Shown here piece by piece: positions 54,672 to 64,000 of a stretch of DNA of 64,000 nt (its first letter is position 1; each line of letters opens with the position of its first letter). The stretch lies in NCBI RefSeq assembly GCF_000003815.2, contig NC_049997.1, forward strand, positions 2,763,589 through 2,827,588, in the 5' to 3' direction. A program made the position numbers and the translations under genes. The notes beneath the pieces were generated by a model. It searched no databases. It saw only the letters and a program-made list of their open reading frames with translations, and had not been told where the DNA came from. The DNA comes from Branchiostoma floridae (taxonomy: Eukaryota; Chordata; Leptocardii; Amphioxiformes; Branchiostomatidae).

Positions 54672-57600
54672 CTGCAGGAAGACATGACGTAAGAGATGAC
54701 TTTATGTGTGAAACTATCAGTTTTCATGTGTTATGTTCATTTACTTGTTTCAAAGGCTACTAACTGCATAATTGCCTTAGTTGTATATACCTCAAAAACC
54801 ATTGTACCATATGCATTGCATCATAATTATATTTATATTTATAAAGTTGTAGGTATATATGTATATATGTATATATTATATACCTACAAGTTTGCAAATA
54901 TAATTAAGATGGTGGAAAAGTCAACATATAGGGAAACTGAAACTATTACACAGTGTTCGAAACAACCTCTAGGCGAAGCCATAAAGCATTTGCAAATCTT
55001 GATGCAACATTCTACCAGGTACATTGCAAATTAGTAGTTAGTTCTTTGGTGGCATCATTGCGTTTTTTTCCCTCGACGTCAATGAATCCCTGGCCTTTGT
55101 ACATGATTTTTTCAGTGTGATGCCACCAAACAACCACTATCTCTACTCTATTGCCGCTAGGTCAACAGCTGGCGCAAATCCGGTAGCAAAGCCATTGTTA
55201 GTTTGCAAAACAAAATGCTGTTAGTACAATGGTGACGAGACGTCAAAATCTACACCGAGTGTCTCTCGGTAGGGTCTTGTGATACCTGGCTCTCCAACCT
55301 GAGTCCCCCTGCTTCTCGATCTACGTCCCGACGACCCCGCCCGCGATTTCGACGACCTTGACCGTCGCCTCGATGATCCCTCCCGTGATCTCGACCGTTC
55401 GTTTCTGCTTTTGGATCGTCGGCGGGATCGTACACTGACGGCTTCTTGTGGCACCCGGGGACAAGAAATGCATTACGGTGAGGACAGGAAACAAAGATGG
55501 CGACCCCTAAGGCTGTAACGTCACATTTCCTACCGGGGCCAACCCGGGCTCTTTGTGGAGACCAAAAATTAAACTTTATGGTAATGAATGTACACAAGCC
55601 AACCTGANNNNNNNNNNNNNNNNNNNNNNNNNNNNNNNNNNNNNNNNNNNNNNNNNNNNNNNNNNNNNNNNNNNNNNNNNNNNNNNNNNNNNNNNNNNNN
55701 NNNNNNNCTGGTGGCTCTACTCGTCTTTTCATGGAAGGAGGGAAAAGTGTCCAACGCAAATAGTATACATGTATGTAGGTGATTGGTGTTGTCTATTTCG
55801 TTCTTGCCACGTGTTCATGTAAGAAAAGTAATGTCTATTGTTGCCCCTAAGATATATATACAATAGATAGATATTGAAAGATACGAAACTTCTACAGATG
55901 TGCACTCTATTTTTGCAAGCACAAGCTTGAACATGAGAAGTACGAACCACTGAAAACTTCCGTCATCGAATTTCCAAACATGATATCATATCGACGCGTG
56001 ATCTTATGTCAGCCAAAAATTCATTACAAAAAATTACTTTATCATATTGACATAGAGAAATACATTGTAGTCGGGAAGAATCTGTCATATTTCTTATTAT
56101 AAGCAAGAAAATTGTCAAGTATCAGTTGCTCAAGCAACTGGATATGATTTTATGATTTTTTAAACGTTTGGGACGTTTCAGATAGCACCAATGTCTATCG
56201 TCATTGACTCTAACGAAAGGTAACAGTTTCTGTTTTAAACATCTGGCTGTTTCCAAAACCATATCCAGTTATTTGAAGGGGTAACTACTACTTGGCGTAT
56301 CTTATAATTTGATGTCTAAGAAATTTCATCGAAGAAACAATTAAAGTGTTTACCCCATCTCCCAGATCGATGAAACTTGACGGCACGAAGCCCTCGTCTC
56401 CGGCCCTGTTGCGCACGCGCCACCAGCGCTGTCGTGACGCGTCTCTGATCTCCAGCTTCTCCCCCTTGGTGATGCTGAGCTCGTGCGAGTTGCGCGCGTC
56501 GAACGACACCCGCGCCTTGCAGTGGGGTCCGCGTGTGCCGTGCCGGGACCCGTGGCGGGAGCCGTGTCTGGAGGCGGAGACGGAACGGTACCTGGGGACG
56601 GAAAGAGAGTCGTCAGTATCGTAATCATCATTAATGCAATTATTTAACATCATAACCATCATCATCATGATAGACTATGTATATTTTGCGATAAGAACCA
56701 CATGCATGTAGAAAATGAAATACATTTTGTCCTAGAGTGTTCACTGTACAATGATCTGCGCAATACATTTGTTAATTCTACACATGTAGATCAGAAATAT
56801 TTACACATAACGAAGGAAGATATTTTCAAATATCTCATGTCATCATCTGACCACGATATACTGGAAAATCTCTGTAAGTTCATCTACAAATGTTTTAGGA
56901 AGAGAGAAGATGCATGTTAACTATAGTATATGTATAACTTTGCGTTTACTACCTTTTGTACCAAACTGACAGCATTTAGCCCCAAATGGGGCATGAATAT
57001 GCAATAAACTTCATTGTCATTGTCATTGTCATTATTAGTGCAATCATTAATATCATCATTACCATCATCATCATCACCATTAGTTTGTTTAATAATTACA
57101 CTTTCTGCCGATTAACGAGTGACCAAAAAGGGTTATAATCGTTATTTCTTACATCTTTACATCAGTTAACTGGCTACCTTCCCATTTCCTGTGCGTTAAT
57201 AAATCGACAATTCTGTCTGAAACGTCGGAAGGTGTCTCATACTACTAAAACCAGGTGTTATTTTTACTTTTTTCTGTAAAAGGCTGCTGATATTATTTTC
57301 CCCGTCATTATATTTTGAATCATAACATCTCATTCCTTCATCAGAATATGAAACAGTTTTTTTTTCTGTGCACATGCATGGAGTAGGTGAGCAATCGGAA
57401 TCGGTACAAACCTGTTTGTGGTGGTCGTGGCCATGGATGTCTGGTCATCCTCCAGCCGATAGCCGTTCTGTTCAAACTGAAACACATGTTCCTCTGTAGA
57501 CTGTATACACACAAAACGACACAACACACATTTAGCAACTATGTAGTTCTTTACAAATATAACATCTACGGGGGGAAACATGCCAGTTTTCCTTAAACCG

Positions 57601-60600
57601 AGCTCCATGAAAGGGAAATGCCATTGGATATGGCTAACACTACAGTAACTGCGTTCAAGCTGAAAGCAACAGCAGGACTTTTCCATTGCGAGTAGCTTGG
57701 TGTTATGGTACTGAAGACAGTCAATACAATAGGCCCTTGTGTTAGTTTTATCCCTAGGTTCTATCTATGGACAAGTACGAAAGGGACATTTTGGTTTGTG
57801 GCATGATTTGGGGAAGGGGTTACTACTTAGATAACGATTAAATCATATGTGTTCAGACTCTAGAATAAAATGGCCACTGTCATTACGATGTAAAAAGCCG
57901 ATCCTGCATTAGACCGATAGAATGACAATACTATTAAAGCTGGTATATGAATAACCATTCGGACTTCTTCAATCAGTGCAATTGTCAACAAGTTACCCTA
58001 GGCCTACGATATAAAGGTTTATCACGTATTCCCAGTCTAAAACCTGAGAAAGTTTATCCAACTTCGGGTTGTCTAGTCCAACCCATCTCTAATTTTCACC
58101 TTTAATTATGTGTGAAGCCGCAAGCAAGGGAATGGCACAAGTCTTAAATGACCAACACATTGTAAAAACCCAAAGCAAATGGAGCCCCTTTCAAAGCAAG
58201 GAGGTGATCGGGTAACGAAAATTGACCATGGCAACAGCGAAAACTATAAGTCGTTCAAATGCAAACAAAACCTATGTATCGCCATGGACGTCCATGCAAG
58301 GCTTATGCCGATTTAACAATAAACGAAATCCATTCTATTTACCGCAAATAAAAGCATTGAGTAGGTTACTCAACAACGTGCATCGGCAGCGTTAGTCAGC
58401 AGGGCAAAAAGTGCGTGAAGTTCAGCTACTCAACATGGAGGGTGTGCTCCACAACAAAAACCAGGGCAGCGAAGCAGCAGGCAAGCGAAGAAAGCAACTG
58501 AAGCGGGTGTATTGGGCAACTGGATCTACGTGGGGTTCCACCACCGAGAGCACCTTTTCCGTAACTCTACTCGCCGGGACGGTGGGCGCCTGTGACGGCG
58601 GTGGTAGCGGGGGTGGGCTGACGGGCGGCGGGGGTACCTGCGGTGCGGTGTACGTCAATTTTTCGGTCTTTCCGGAACGCTCTGTGGCTTCTGACGCTCG
58701 GCGCCGTCGCATCCTCTCGACTGGGGGGAGGGGCAAGTGCTCGGCCCGACTGAGTCGCTTTTCCATCCGCTGGTAGACGATCTGAAATCACCCCTTCCTG
58801 GTCATTCTCTCTCCTCTTTGTCCTCACTTCTTTCCAAATGGAGATGTGTCTTTACTAAAATAATGTGTGCGTCTTCCAAGCGTAACAAGACACAGATATT
58901 TTAATAAAACCACCCGATAGATTTATTTGTTACTTCGATGAATCGAAGGTTAGACATTCAGGTAATAAAATAAGCCAAAAACAACTCATTCCCTGACAAG
59001 CAACTGGATATGATTTTTCATATGACGTTTCATATAGCATCCACCGTCTTTCGTCAGTGACGGCAAAGTGTTTTTCTTTAAGCTTTTGGCTCATCAAAGG
59101 CTATTGCATAAACAGCATCAGACTGCTAAGTAATGAATTTTTCTGGAACAAATCTATCGGGTCGTTCTTTTGAGGACAACGTCTGGACACAGACGTAACT
59201 CCACAAGTAACACAGACTGTACTTACCGGTTCAGCGACAGGCAACTGTTCCGGCTGGGCGTCAAGCTGGTCCAGTCTGTCCAGGGAGGGTGGTCGCTGCT
59301 GGTGTTATGAAACACACACAAAAAATAACATTTTAAATTTGGGCAACGGTCAGACGTTTCAGGTAGTATCCACTACTATCATCAGTGACACAGCAGATCT
59401 GTTGAAGGGCAGATTCTATACCCCAGGCCCAACCAATTGGTATGCAAAGCCGCCCAACAATGTTGGGAATATCCGATCCGGCAGGCCTCTTAGCGGGAAG
59501 AGGCCAGTTACAGCTCTGGACTGCTAGAGTTTGTGTTACACAGACTACTAGAAAGTAATGTAAAAGACATCTAAAGAGGCTAATATTAATATAAGATATC
59601 TTTATAACATGTACTTGCTGCTTTCAGTTGCTTTATCTCTACTTCCAGGTCTCATGATCAATACCCTGGCCTCATGATCCACACCAACCAGAAAATGTAT
59701 ATGTAAACGACAGATAAATACGCCAATGTTAAGATTTTCTTTAACACTTACCATGCTGCTTTCGGCTGCCTTCGGGACGACCCTGGCGGTGTGCGTGGCT
59801 CCCACGGACGGCAGGTCCGGGTGGATCGGCAGGTTGATCTCATCAGCGACCTGCGCGGGAGCCCAGCCGTCCCGGAACCTCGGCAGGTACGGAGGAACGT
59901 ACTCATCGTATGGCCATTCTTCCCTGGGAGGGCAAATAGAATAATAGAATATGTTATAAATATAGAATACAACACGGTGTATTCCGTATCGCCCAAGGTA
60001 TTAGCCCGACCGCGGGTTGGATCGCCCGAAGGCCGGAGGATGATCCGACCCGCGGGAGGGCTGAGACCGAGGGTGATGCGGAATACACCGTGTTGTATTT
60101 TATTTATGTCATACCTGAGAAAACCCATGTTTTGATGCGAAATGCGCCAGAAGTTGAGCAAATTTGGTGCCCTCGAACAATAAGTGTTGCAACAGCAATG
60201 TTCCAACGTCCGATTCAGGTATTCGAATTGCCAACCGTGCCGTATTCGGCCCGCTCGAAGCAGTTCAGTTTATTCCAATGGAGCCTGTGTGATACGCCTT
60301 TCGAACCTGTGCGATATACGGCCCGGTCCGGAGCACCAGTATCGAACGTTTTCGCGTCACAGGTATGACATAAAGAAGAATAAAGTACTCAGGAAATTTG
60401 CTTAGAATGCCTGTGGATATGATTCGTAGACACGCTAAAACAGCACTGCACTGGCGACCCGACAAAGAAAAGAGAAAACGGGGAATACCAAAATTAACTT
60501 TGACGCACATGCTACAGAGGATCTTGGCCAATTGGGGATTAACCTGAAGGAAGCGGAGACCCTTGCCCAATGGCAATACCGCCATGAATGGAGCGTCTGA

Positions 60601-63600
60601 TTGCATAACGTTTCAAAAGACCCGACAGGATCTGAGTCTAAGTAAGTGTATGCCGGTTGAACGGGTATGCTATACAAACAAACTAGAATCTTGATGGGGA
60701 ATGGCTTAACACGGTCAAGGTTTTGTGCCCTATTAAGGTAAAGCACAAAACTTTTCTATGACTTGAAGTACCCTATCCAGAGTAGATTGATAAAAACCCC
60801 TATTCTTCATGTCTACTTTGCCGACCCCAAGCCCCACGCCTACCCCCACTCCCCATTACGATCTGGGGCAGAATAGACCAGGAAGGTAGGTAGGTTTCTT
60901 AAAATCATACCTGGGCGTTGTCCAGGCAGGTCCGAGTGATCTCCAGAAGGTGACGTCCTCGGTGACGGTGGCGGTTGGGATGAGTCTGACGGCGTCTAAC
61001 GTCAGCAGGGGAGAGACCACCTGCCGGGGGAGGTCCGGGTCGGGACACGTCTGCACCACGCGCCGTAACATCCCGAACAGCATGTGGATCAGCTCAGCGG
61101 CGTTTGGGTTCCTGAAAAGGCAGTGAAAATATTCCTGTATCCGTATCCATATAGCCGGTTTAACCGTCCTTCGGCGTTGTTATTGGGTTGGCTGACTACT
61201 TTCGCTTTACAGCTAAAGGCTGAACTGTGAGGAGTTTTACATTAGATGGGGCTAAATGGTAACGGTCTGGATATTGAGTGGCTGCCATTTGGCGCTCAGT
61301 TGACATTAATACGACCGTCGGAATCGCTACACTCCAGCTTCGCTGGCACGCGTCCCGACAGCAGCTGGTTACATTACACTGAACGACCTGTCACACCTAA
61401 TCTCTTTGCACATCTGACTGCAAATATTGTTTAGCTATGTAAGCTACCTAGTGAAGGTGCTATTGCTGTACTCGATGGCAACGAATTCCCGTCTATGATA
61501 GTTCTAGGCTAGTGCGAATGTAGTGTACGAATCTTCAAAATTTGGTTACATTGGTTTACTTGACAATGAAACCATTGCATTTGCTACACTAAAACGCACG
61601 ATAATGCGAAGACATATCATGAAAATTCTAAACCTTAATGATAACAACATTTGCCTAGTTTTTGCTGGTATGTTTCGAGAAGACCGACGGCCGCTGCGGT
61701 GTGACCGCCTGTTTTTGCTGGTATGTTTCGAGAATGTGTGTTGGAGGCCTGTACGTACCTGATATAGGCTCTGACTCGAGTGGCCAGGTTGAAGGCGTAC
61801 TTGAACTTTCCCAGGACGTCAGCGTAATCACTACTGTTGTGGTTCGATGTGATGGCCTGAAAAGAGAGACTTTTTGAGTCACCCATTCATGATTGATGTC
61901 CTTCCATACCAATACACATATGCATACCACTAGAAAAAGAAAAAAAAATAAGACCTTATGCTCTTACAAGCTTTGTACTGACCAGCATGATAAAATAATA
62001 ATGATAAAATGTCGTATCTTACTATGTGTAAAAAGTCTAGTTTAACCTACGTGCAGGTCCAACTTCTTGTCGCCTTTTCAGACAATTACATATGTATGGA
62101 GCCTAAAATACACTGTTTATCTAAGAAATGATCTTGGTAAAACCAATGACTTCCAGTGACCATCTTGGTGGCCATGGCTGCTACATAGCGTCTATAAATA
62201 ATGACGTCGAGTACATATCTAGACACGCTACTCTCCAAGCAGAAGTTCGGCTCCTTACTTGACGTTTGTTTTTGGCGTTTTTATTGGGCTTTCTGTTTTG
62301 TACCGTTTTTTTTAATATCTCCCGGCCAGCACTCTCTAAGCAGAGGTTCAGCTTGGGCCTCCGTCTTTTTTTTGACGTTTTAAGCGTTTTTATAGGGCTG
62401 TCTATTTTGTACAGTTTTTTTTATGTCTCGCGAGAACCTCTGCTTGGAGAGTACGTACAGACACGCTATGAATGTTACTCACGGGTGGCGGTGTGAAGTA
62501 CTGGACCTGTCCCTTCCCCTTTCTCCTCTTCTTACTCCTCCCGCGGCCGTACGGAGCCGCCACCTCCGGCCGCTGCATGTACACCATCTGGGAATCCAGA
62601 TCTAAGGAGAACTCCTCGATCTCATCGATGACGTGATTCAAAATGTCGACGTAACGGTCCGTCAGGAACTCGTCCTTGTTTTTCGCCTTCGGCGCGGAGT
62701 CCAAGTGCACAACGTTCACAATCTCCTTGTTGGCGTCGTCATAGTAACGGTACTGATGGGACACGTCCTGCACGGGGATTGGTGGATCCGCCGCGGGTTG
62801 GGTGACGTAGGGTTGCGACACGGCAGAAACCGGATGTCCGAAGCTTTTAGAAACGTAGCTTGTCTCCGTGGGCCGGGGCGGAGGGTAGTAAGGGATGATG
62901 GCGGCGGGCGGACCCGAGAGGGAGAGCGGGGAGAGGTCGTCGTCCCGTACGGAGGGTGCACGAGCTGGCATGACTGGCAGGGAGTTCCGTAGGGGTGCCA
63001 TGTCGTAGCCGTTCAAGTCCTGTCTCTCCATCGCTTTGGAGAGCTCGTTGTTGAGCGCGTCTGAAGGATACTCGTCGCACTGGAAGACGAACAGCTCTTC
63101 CCTCCTGGTGTCCGGGTTCTGGTACACCAGCATGAGCAGGTCGGACAGGCTACCGGGACCACGTGCCGAACGGTTCATCTGGATGTACCTGGGATCGAGA
63201 TTCTCCAGCAGTTCTCCCGTTCCCATGTCGACGAGCCTGACGTCATCGCCTACGTCAAGAACGGCGTCCTGGATCCAGAGTTCACCGCGCGCCTCCATGC
63301 GGTCAAGTCGAAGCAATGCATCTTGGACAGAATCGTCCTCTTTACCTCGCTCGACTGGTATGGTCATCAAATGCTGAGGAGACAGGGAAGAAAATATGTA
63401 AATGAAGTACAGGTGTTATTGCTTCAATGAAAATGGCAGTATTTTCTTCTATTTGTCTGTACATGTCTGTGTTGGTGTGTGTCTGTGGTAATCATACAGA
63501 AGCTTTATTGACACGTTATTTGAGTGGCAGGATGTGAGGGTATCAGTTATTTAAGTTGAAGAATGTGAGTGGGGTTAGATAGCATAATCGAAGACTGGAA

Positions 63601-64000
63601 GGATGGGAAGGTTACGGCAGACGTCAGACTTTTTCTCGATAGAATTACTTGTACAGTCAACAAAGCTTTAAGCTAGAACTTATTGATATCTTCAGACGCC
63701 TGGGTGGCCGATTCAGTTTTGATAAACTGATTTTCAATAGGGCCCAGATACACTTACTTACAAGGATATAAAAACATCTCACAGAGAACTTTTTTGTGGT
63801 CGATTTTTTTCTCTTTATTGTTTTATCCGTAGAGCAAGGTCAGACTCTTCATGATAAATTATTCCTAGTCACCAAAGCTCGAACTTAGATACTCGTCCCA
63901 GAATTGTGGTCACTCGCAGTAGAGAAACAGAGATGTGTACACCATACCTTGACAGGATACTGGGCAGTCCGATTAGCCTGGCTTCTCCGTAAGACGCCAT
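54409..64000 (-). CDS. EPS8: EPS8-family actin/Rac signalling adaptor (5' end outside window)
   Basis: Eleven exons, phases all compatible, about 810 codons visible. Order: PTB domain (63373-62483), EPS8 middle region (61856-59752), proline-rich segment (58781-58571), SH3 (56591-56354), RS-rich linker (55444-55286) and C-terminal SAM-like actin-regulatory domain (54671-54409). EPS8 proteins link receptor tyrosine kinases to Rac through ABI1/SOS1 and cap or bundle actin in microvilli, stereocilia and filopodia. The PTB has FQCDE, the middle region has DRYVDILNHVIDEIEEF and YIRNPNAAELIHMLF, and the SH3 has WWRVRNRAG. An exon between SH3 and the RS linker is needed to reconcile phases and probably lies at the N-gap 55608-55707. 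More N-terminal exons lie beyond 64000. Confidence 0.93.
54700..55285. other. EPS8 last intron, AT-rich
   Basis: Includes a gtatatat microsatellite (54850-54880). No gene. Confidence 0.55.
55286..55444 (-). CDS. EPS8: EPS8 exon: Arg/Ser-rich linker
   Basis: Phase 1-1, donor GTATCA. The frame that joins the SAM exon reads SVRSRRRSKSRNERSRSREG and continues with RS/SR dipeptides to SGRRSRSRGTQVGEPG. The acceptor (CACAAG) has a moderate pyrimidine tract; a start 3 bases later is possible. The alternative frame would run into a stop in the next exon, so the RS frame is preferred. Confidence 0.75.
55608..55707. other. Assembly gap (100 N), probably spanning an EPS8 exon
   Basis: The SH3 exon ends in phase 0 and the RS exon begins in phase 1, so one exon is missing between them. 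Right of the gap an acceptor-like tract cttttccctccttccatgaaaag (minus strand) precedes ACGAGTAGAGCCACCAG running into the N-run; 55708-55724 may be the exon start. Confidence 0.6.
56100..56280. repeat. Dispersed repeat copy (caactggatatga family)
   Basis: caactggatatgattttatg, then gacgtttcagatagcacc and gtctatcgtcattgac; related to 58995-59060 and 59345-59390. Confidence 0.55.
56354..56591 (-). CDS. EPS8: EPS8 exon: SH3 domain
   Basis: Phase 2 to 0, acceptor CGTCCCCAG, donor GTAAAC. A Ser/Arg/His repeat (SRHGSRHGSRHGTRG) precedes the SH3: CKARVSFDARNSHELSITKG, KLEIRD, RQRWWRVRNRAGDEGFVPSS. The ALYDY motif is changed to VSFDA, as in EPS8 proteins. Confidence 0.93.
56640..57035 (+). pseudogene. 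LINE C-terminal fragment with 3' tail
   Basis: Frame ENEIHFVLECSLYNDLRN through KFIYKCFRKRED, then a non-coding tail gcaataaacttcattgtcat with (attgtc)n. Same family as 44225-44811 and 41516-42055, here in plus orientation inside an EPS8 intron. Confidence 0.8.
57412..57493 (-). CDS. EPS8: EPS8 exon: linker before SH3
   Basis: Phase 1 to 2, donor GTTTGT. EEHVFQFEQNGYRLEDDQTS. If the alternative upstream donor is used the acceptor shifts to 57500 (phase 0). Confidence 0.75.
57501..58570. other. EPS8 intron, nothing recognised
   Basis: About 1 kb with no coding signal or clear repeat. Confidence 0.5.
58571..58781 (-). CDS. EPS8: EPS8 exon: basic and proline-rich segment
   Basis: Phase 0 to 1, acceptor GATTTCAG. 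IVYQRMEKRLSRAEHLPLPP, then PQVPPPPVSPPPLPPPSQAP: probable SH3/EVH1 ligand. The donor GTAGAG is favoured because it keeps the polyproline and fits the next exon. A donor 67 bp earlier (GTACCC, after 58638) would give phase 0. Confidence 0.7.
58990..59395. repeat. Dispersed repeat copies flanking an EPS8 linker exon
   Basis: gcaactggatatgatttttc ... tcgtcagtgacg (58995-59060) and gacgtttcaggtagtatcc ... catcagtgaca (59350-59390) match 56100-56280. Confidence 0.5.
59227..59298 (-). CDS. EPS8: EPS8 exon: linker
   Basis: 24 codons, phase 0-0, QRPPSLDRLDQLDAQPEQLP. Donor GTAAGT. The acceptor could be 3 bases further in (CAGCAG). Low complexity, no domain. Confidence 0.75.
59752..59923 (-). CDS. 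EPS8: EPS8 exon: middle region, third part
   Basis: Phase 2 to 0, acceptor CCTCCCAG, donor GTAAGT. EEWPYDEYVPPYLPRFRDGW is nearly the vertebrate EPS8 signature W....y.PpY.PrFr.GW. Confidence 0.93.
59966..60102. mobile_element. Palindromic MITE, gaatacaacacggtgtattc ends
   Basis: gaatacaacacggtgtattc and its inverse aatacaccgtgttgtatt about 100 bp apart, with paired ggccgg/gcgggtt blocks. Confidence 0.75.
60375..60600 (+). pseudogene. LINE ORF2 C-terminal fragment
   Basis: One frame reads LRMPVDMIRRHAKTALHWRP, then KRKRGIPKLTLTHMLQ and WGLTLKEAETLAQWQYRHEW before a stop: the RMP..RI.k.AL.W.P.G.RkRGRPk..W end of a LINE ORF2. Confidence 0.75.
60911..61111 (-). CDS. EPS8: EPS8 exon: middle region, second part
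   Basis: Phase 2 to 2, acceptor CTTTTCAG, donor GTATGA. NPNAAELIHMLFGML, QVVSPLLTLDAVRLI, FWRSLGPAWTTPR: the helical EPS8-specific region. Confidence 0.92.
61112..61758. other. EPS8 intron
   Basis: A short duplicated phrase, gtttttgctggtatgtttcg (about 61660 and 61710). No exon. Confidence 0.5.
61759..61856 (-). CDS. EPS8: EPS8 exon: middle region, first part
   Basis: Phase 0 to 2, acceptor CTTTTCAG, donor GTACGT. DYADVLGKFKYAFNLATRVR, equivalent to the FQKFKHGFNLLAKL segment of EPS8. Confidence 0.9.
62025..62200 (-). mobile_element. LINE 3'-end fragment
   Basis: gcaggtccaacttcttgtcg and tatggagcctaaaatacact parallel 44365-44440 (tacaagttcaacttcttctc..). No coding remnant. Confidence 0.5.
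62225..62455. repeat. Imperfect tandem, about 110 bp, two units plus inverted end
   Basis: ctctccaagcagaagttcgg, ctctctaagcagaggttcag and, inverted, gaacctctgcttggagag, each with a ttttgta(c)cgtttttttt block. Related to 33957-34143. Confidence 0.65.
62483..63373 (-). CDS. EPS8: EPS8 exon: PTB domain and following linker
   Basis: 297 codons, phase 0-0, acceptor TCTCCTCAG, donor GTGAGT. Residues 1-130 are PTB: VQDALLRLDRMEARGELWIQ, LVDMGTGELLENLDP and ELFVFQCDE. A Pro/Tyr-rich linker (IIPYYPPPRPTETSYVSKSF) follows, then DRYVDILNHVIDEIEEFSLDL and a basic cluster GRGRSKKRRKGKGQ, as in EPS8. Confidence 0.93.
63374..63947. other. EPS8 intron upstream of the PTB exon
   Basis: No repeat or coding signal recognised. 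Confidence 0.5.
63948..64000 (-). CDS. EPS8: EPS8 exon (partial, start of PTB)
   Basis: Frame SQANRTAQYPVK ends in phase 0 at donor GTATGG and leads into the PTB exon, matching the QYRV..L start of EPS8 PTB domains. An ATG in another frame at the window edge is not the start. Confidence 0.8.

Noticed and set aside
55250-55444. Alternative frame of the RS exon (KPSVYDPADDPKAETNG...)
   Set aside because: It needs a phase 0 join to the last exon, which would read CTG TGA and stop; the RS frame joins correctly.

Overview
The window looks like metazoan nuclear DNA from an invertebrate deuterostome, most probably a lancelet (Branchiostoma). That assignment is inferred from three things: many small GT-AG exons, extracellular mosaic proteins built from CUB, Sushi, tectonin and LDLa modules, and a very dense, mixed load of non-autonomous transposons. 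It is a draft assembly with four N-runs (6632-6731, 7981-8080, 31021-31762, 55608-55707). No prokaryotic, viral or CRISPR content was seen.

Three host genes can be assembled by matching exon phases by hand. (1) Minus strand, about 33178 down to 149 and continuing past the left edge: a modular extracellular protein reading CUB - Sushi - CUB - CUB - tectonin repeats (5 exons) - at least 11 LDLa modules. Nearly every exon is symmetric phase 1-1. (2) Plus strand, 47301-52279: a complete seven-exon, 298-residue tetraspanin, with a partial duplicate of its CCG-motif exon in the preceding intron. (3) Minus strand, right edge down to 54409: an EPS8-family adaptor with PTB domain, EPS8 middle region, proline-rich segment, SH3, an arginine-serine-rich linker and a C-terminal SAM-like domain. 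Its first exon(s) lie beyond base 64000.

Most of the rest is mobile DNA. 10175-13158 is a 5'-truncated non-LTR retrotransposon between 40-bp direct repeats. 35788-40506 is a tyrosine-recombinase retrotransposon of the DIRS/Ngaro type with split direct repeats, whose reverse transcriptase core is largely gone and replaced by minisatellite. 25648-26225 is an internally deleted mariner that keeps its helix-turn-helix region. Scattered through are tRNA-derived SINEs, a 5S rRNA-derived sequence (44989-45106), 3' ends of several LINE families and many terminal-inverted-repeat MITEs, several in nested insertions. One transposon near 15 kb carries a copied intron/exon junction of the tectonin part of gene 1, and two gene-1 donor splice sites lie on or beside transposon termini.

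Genes 2 and 3 are ordinary conserved cell-biology genes (membrane microdomain scaffold; actin/Rac signalling adaptor). Gene 1 is the unusual one: a long, module-shuffled, probably secreted lectin-like protein that could act in pattern recognition. That function is inference from domain content only.
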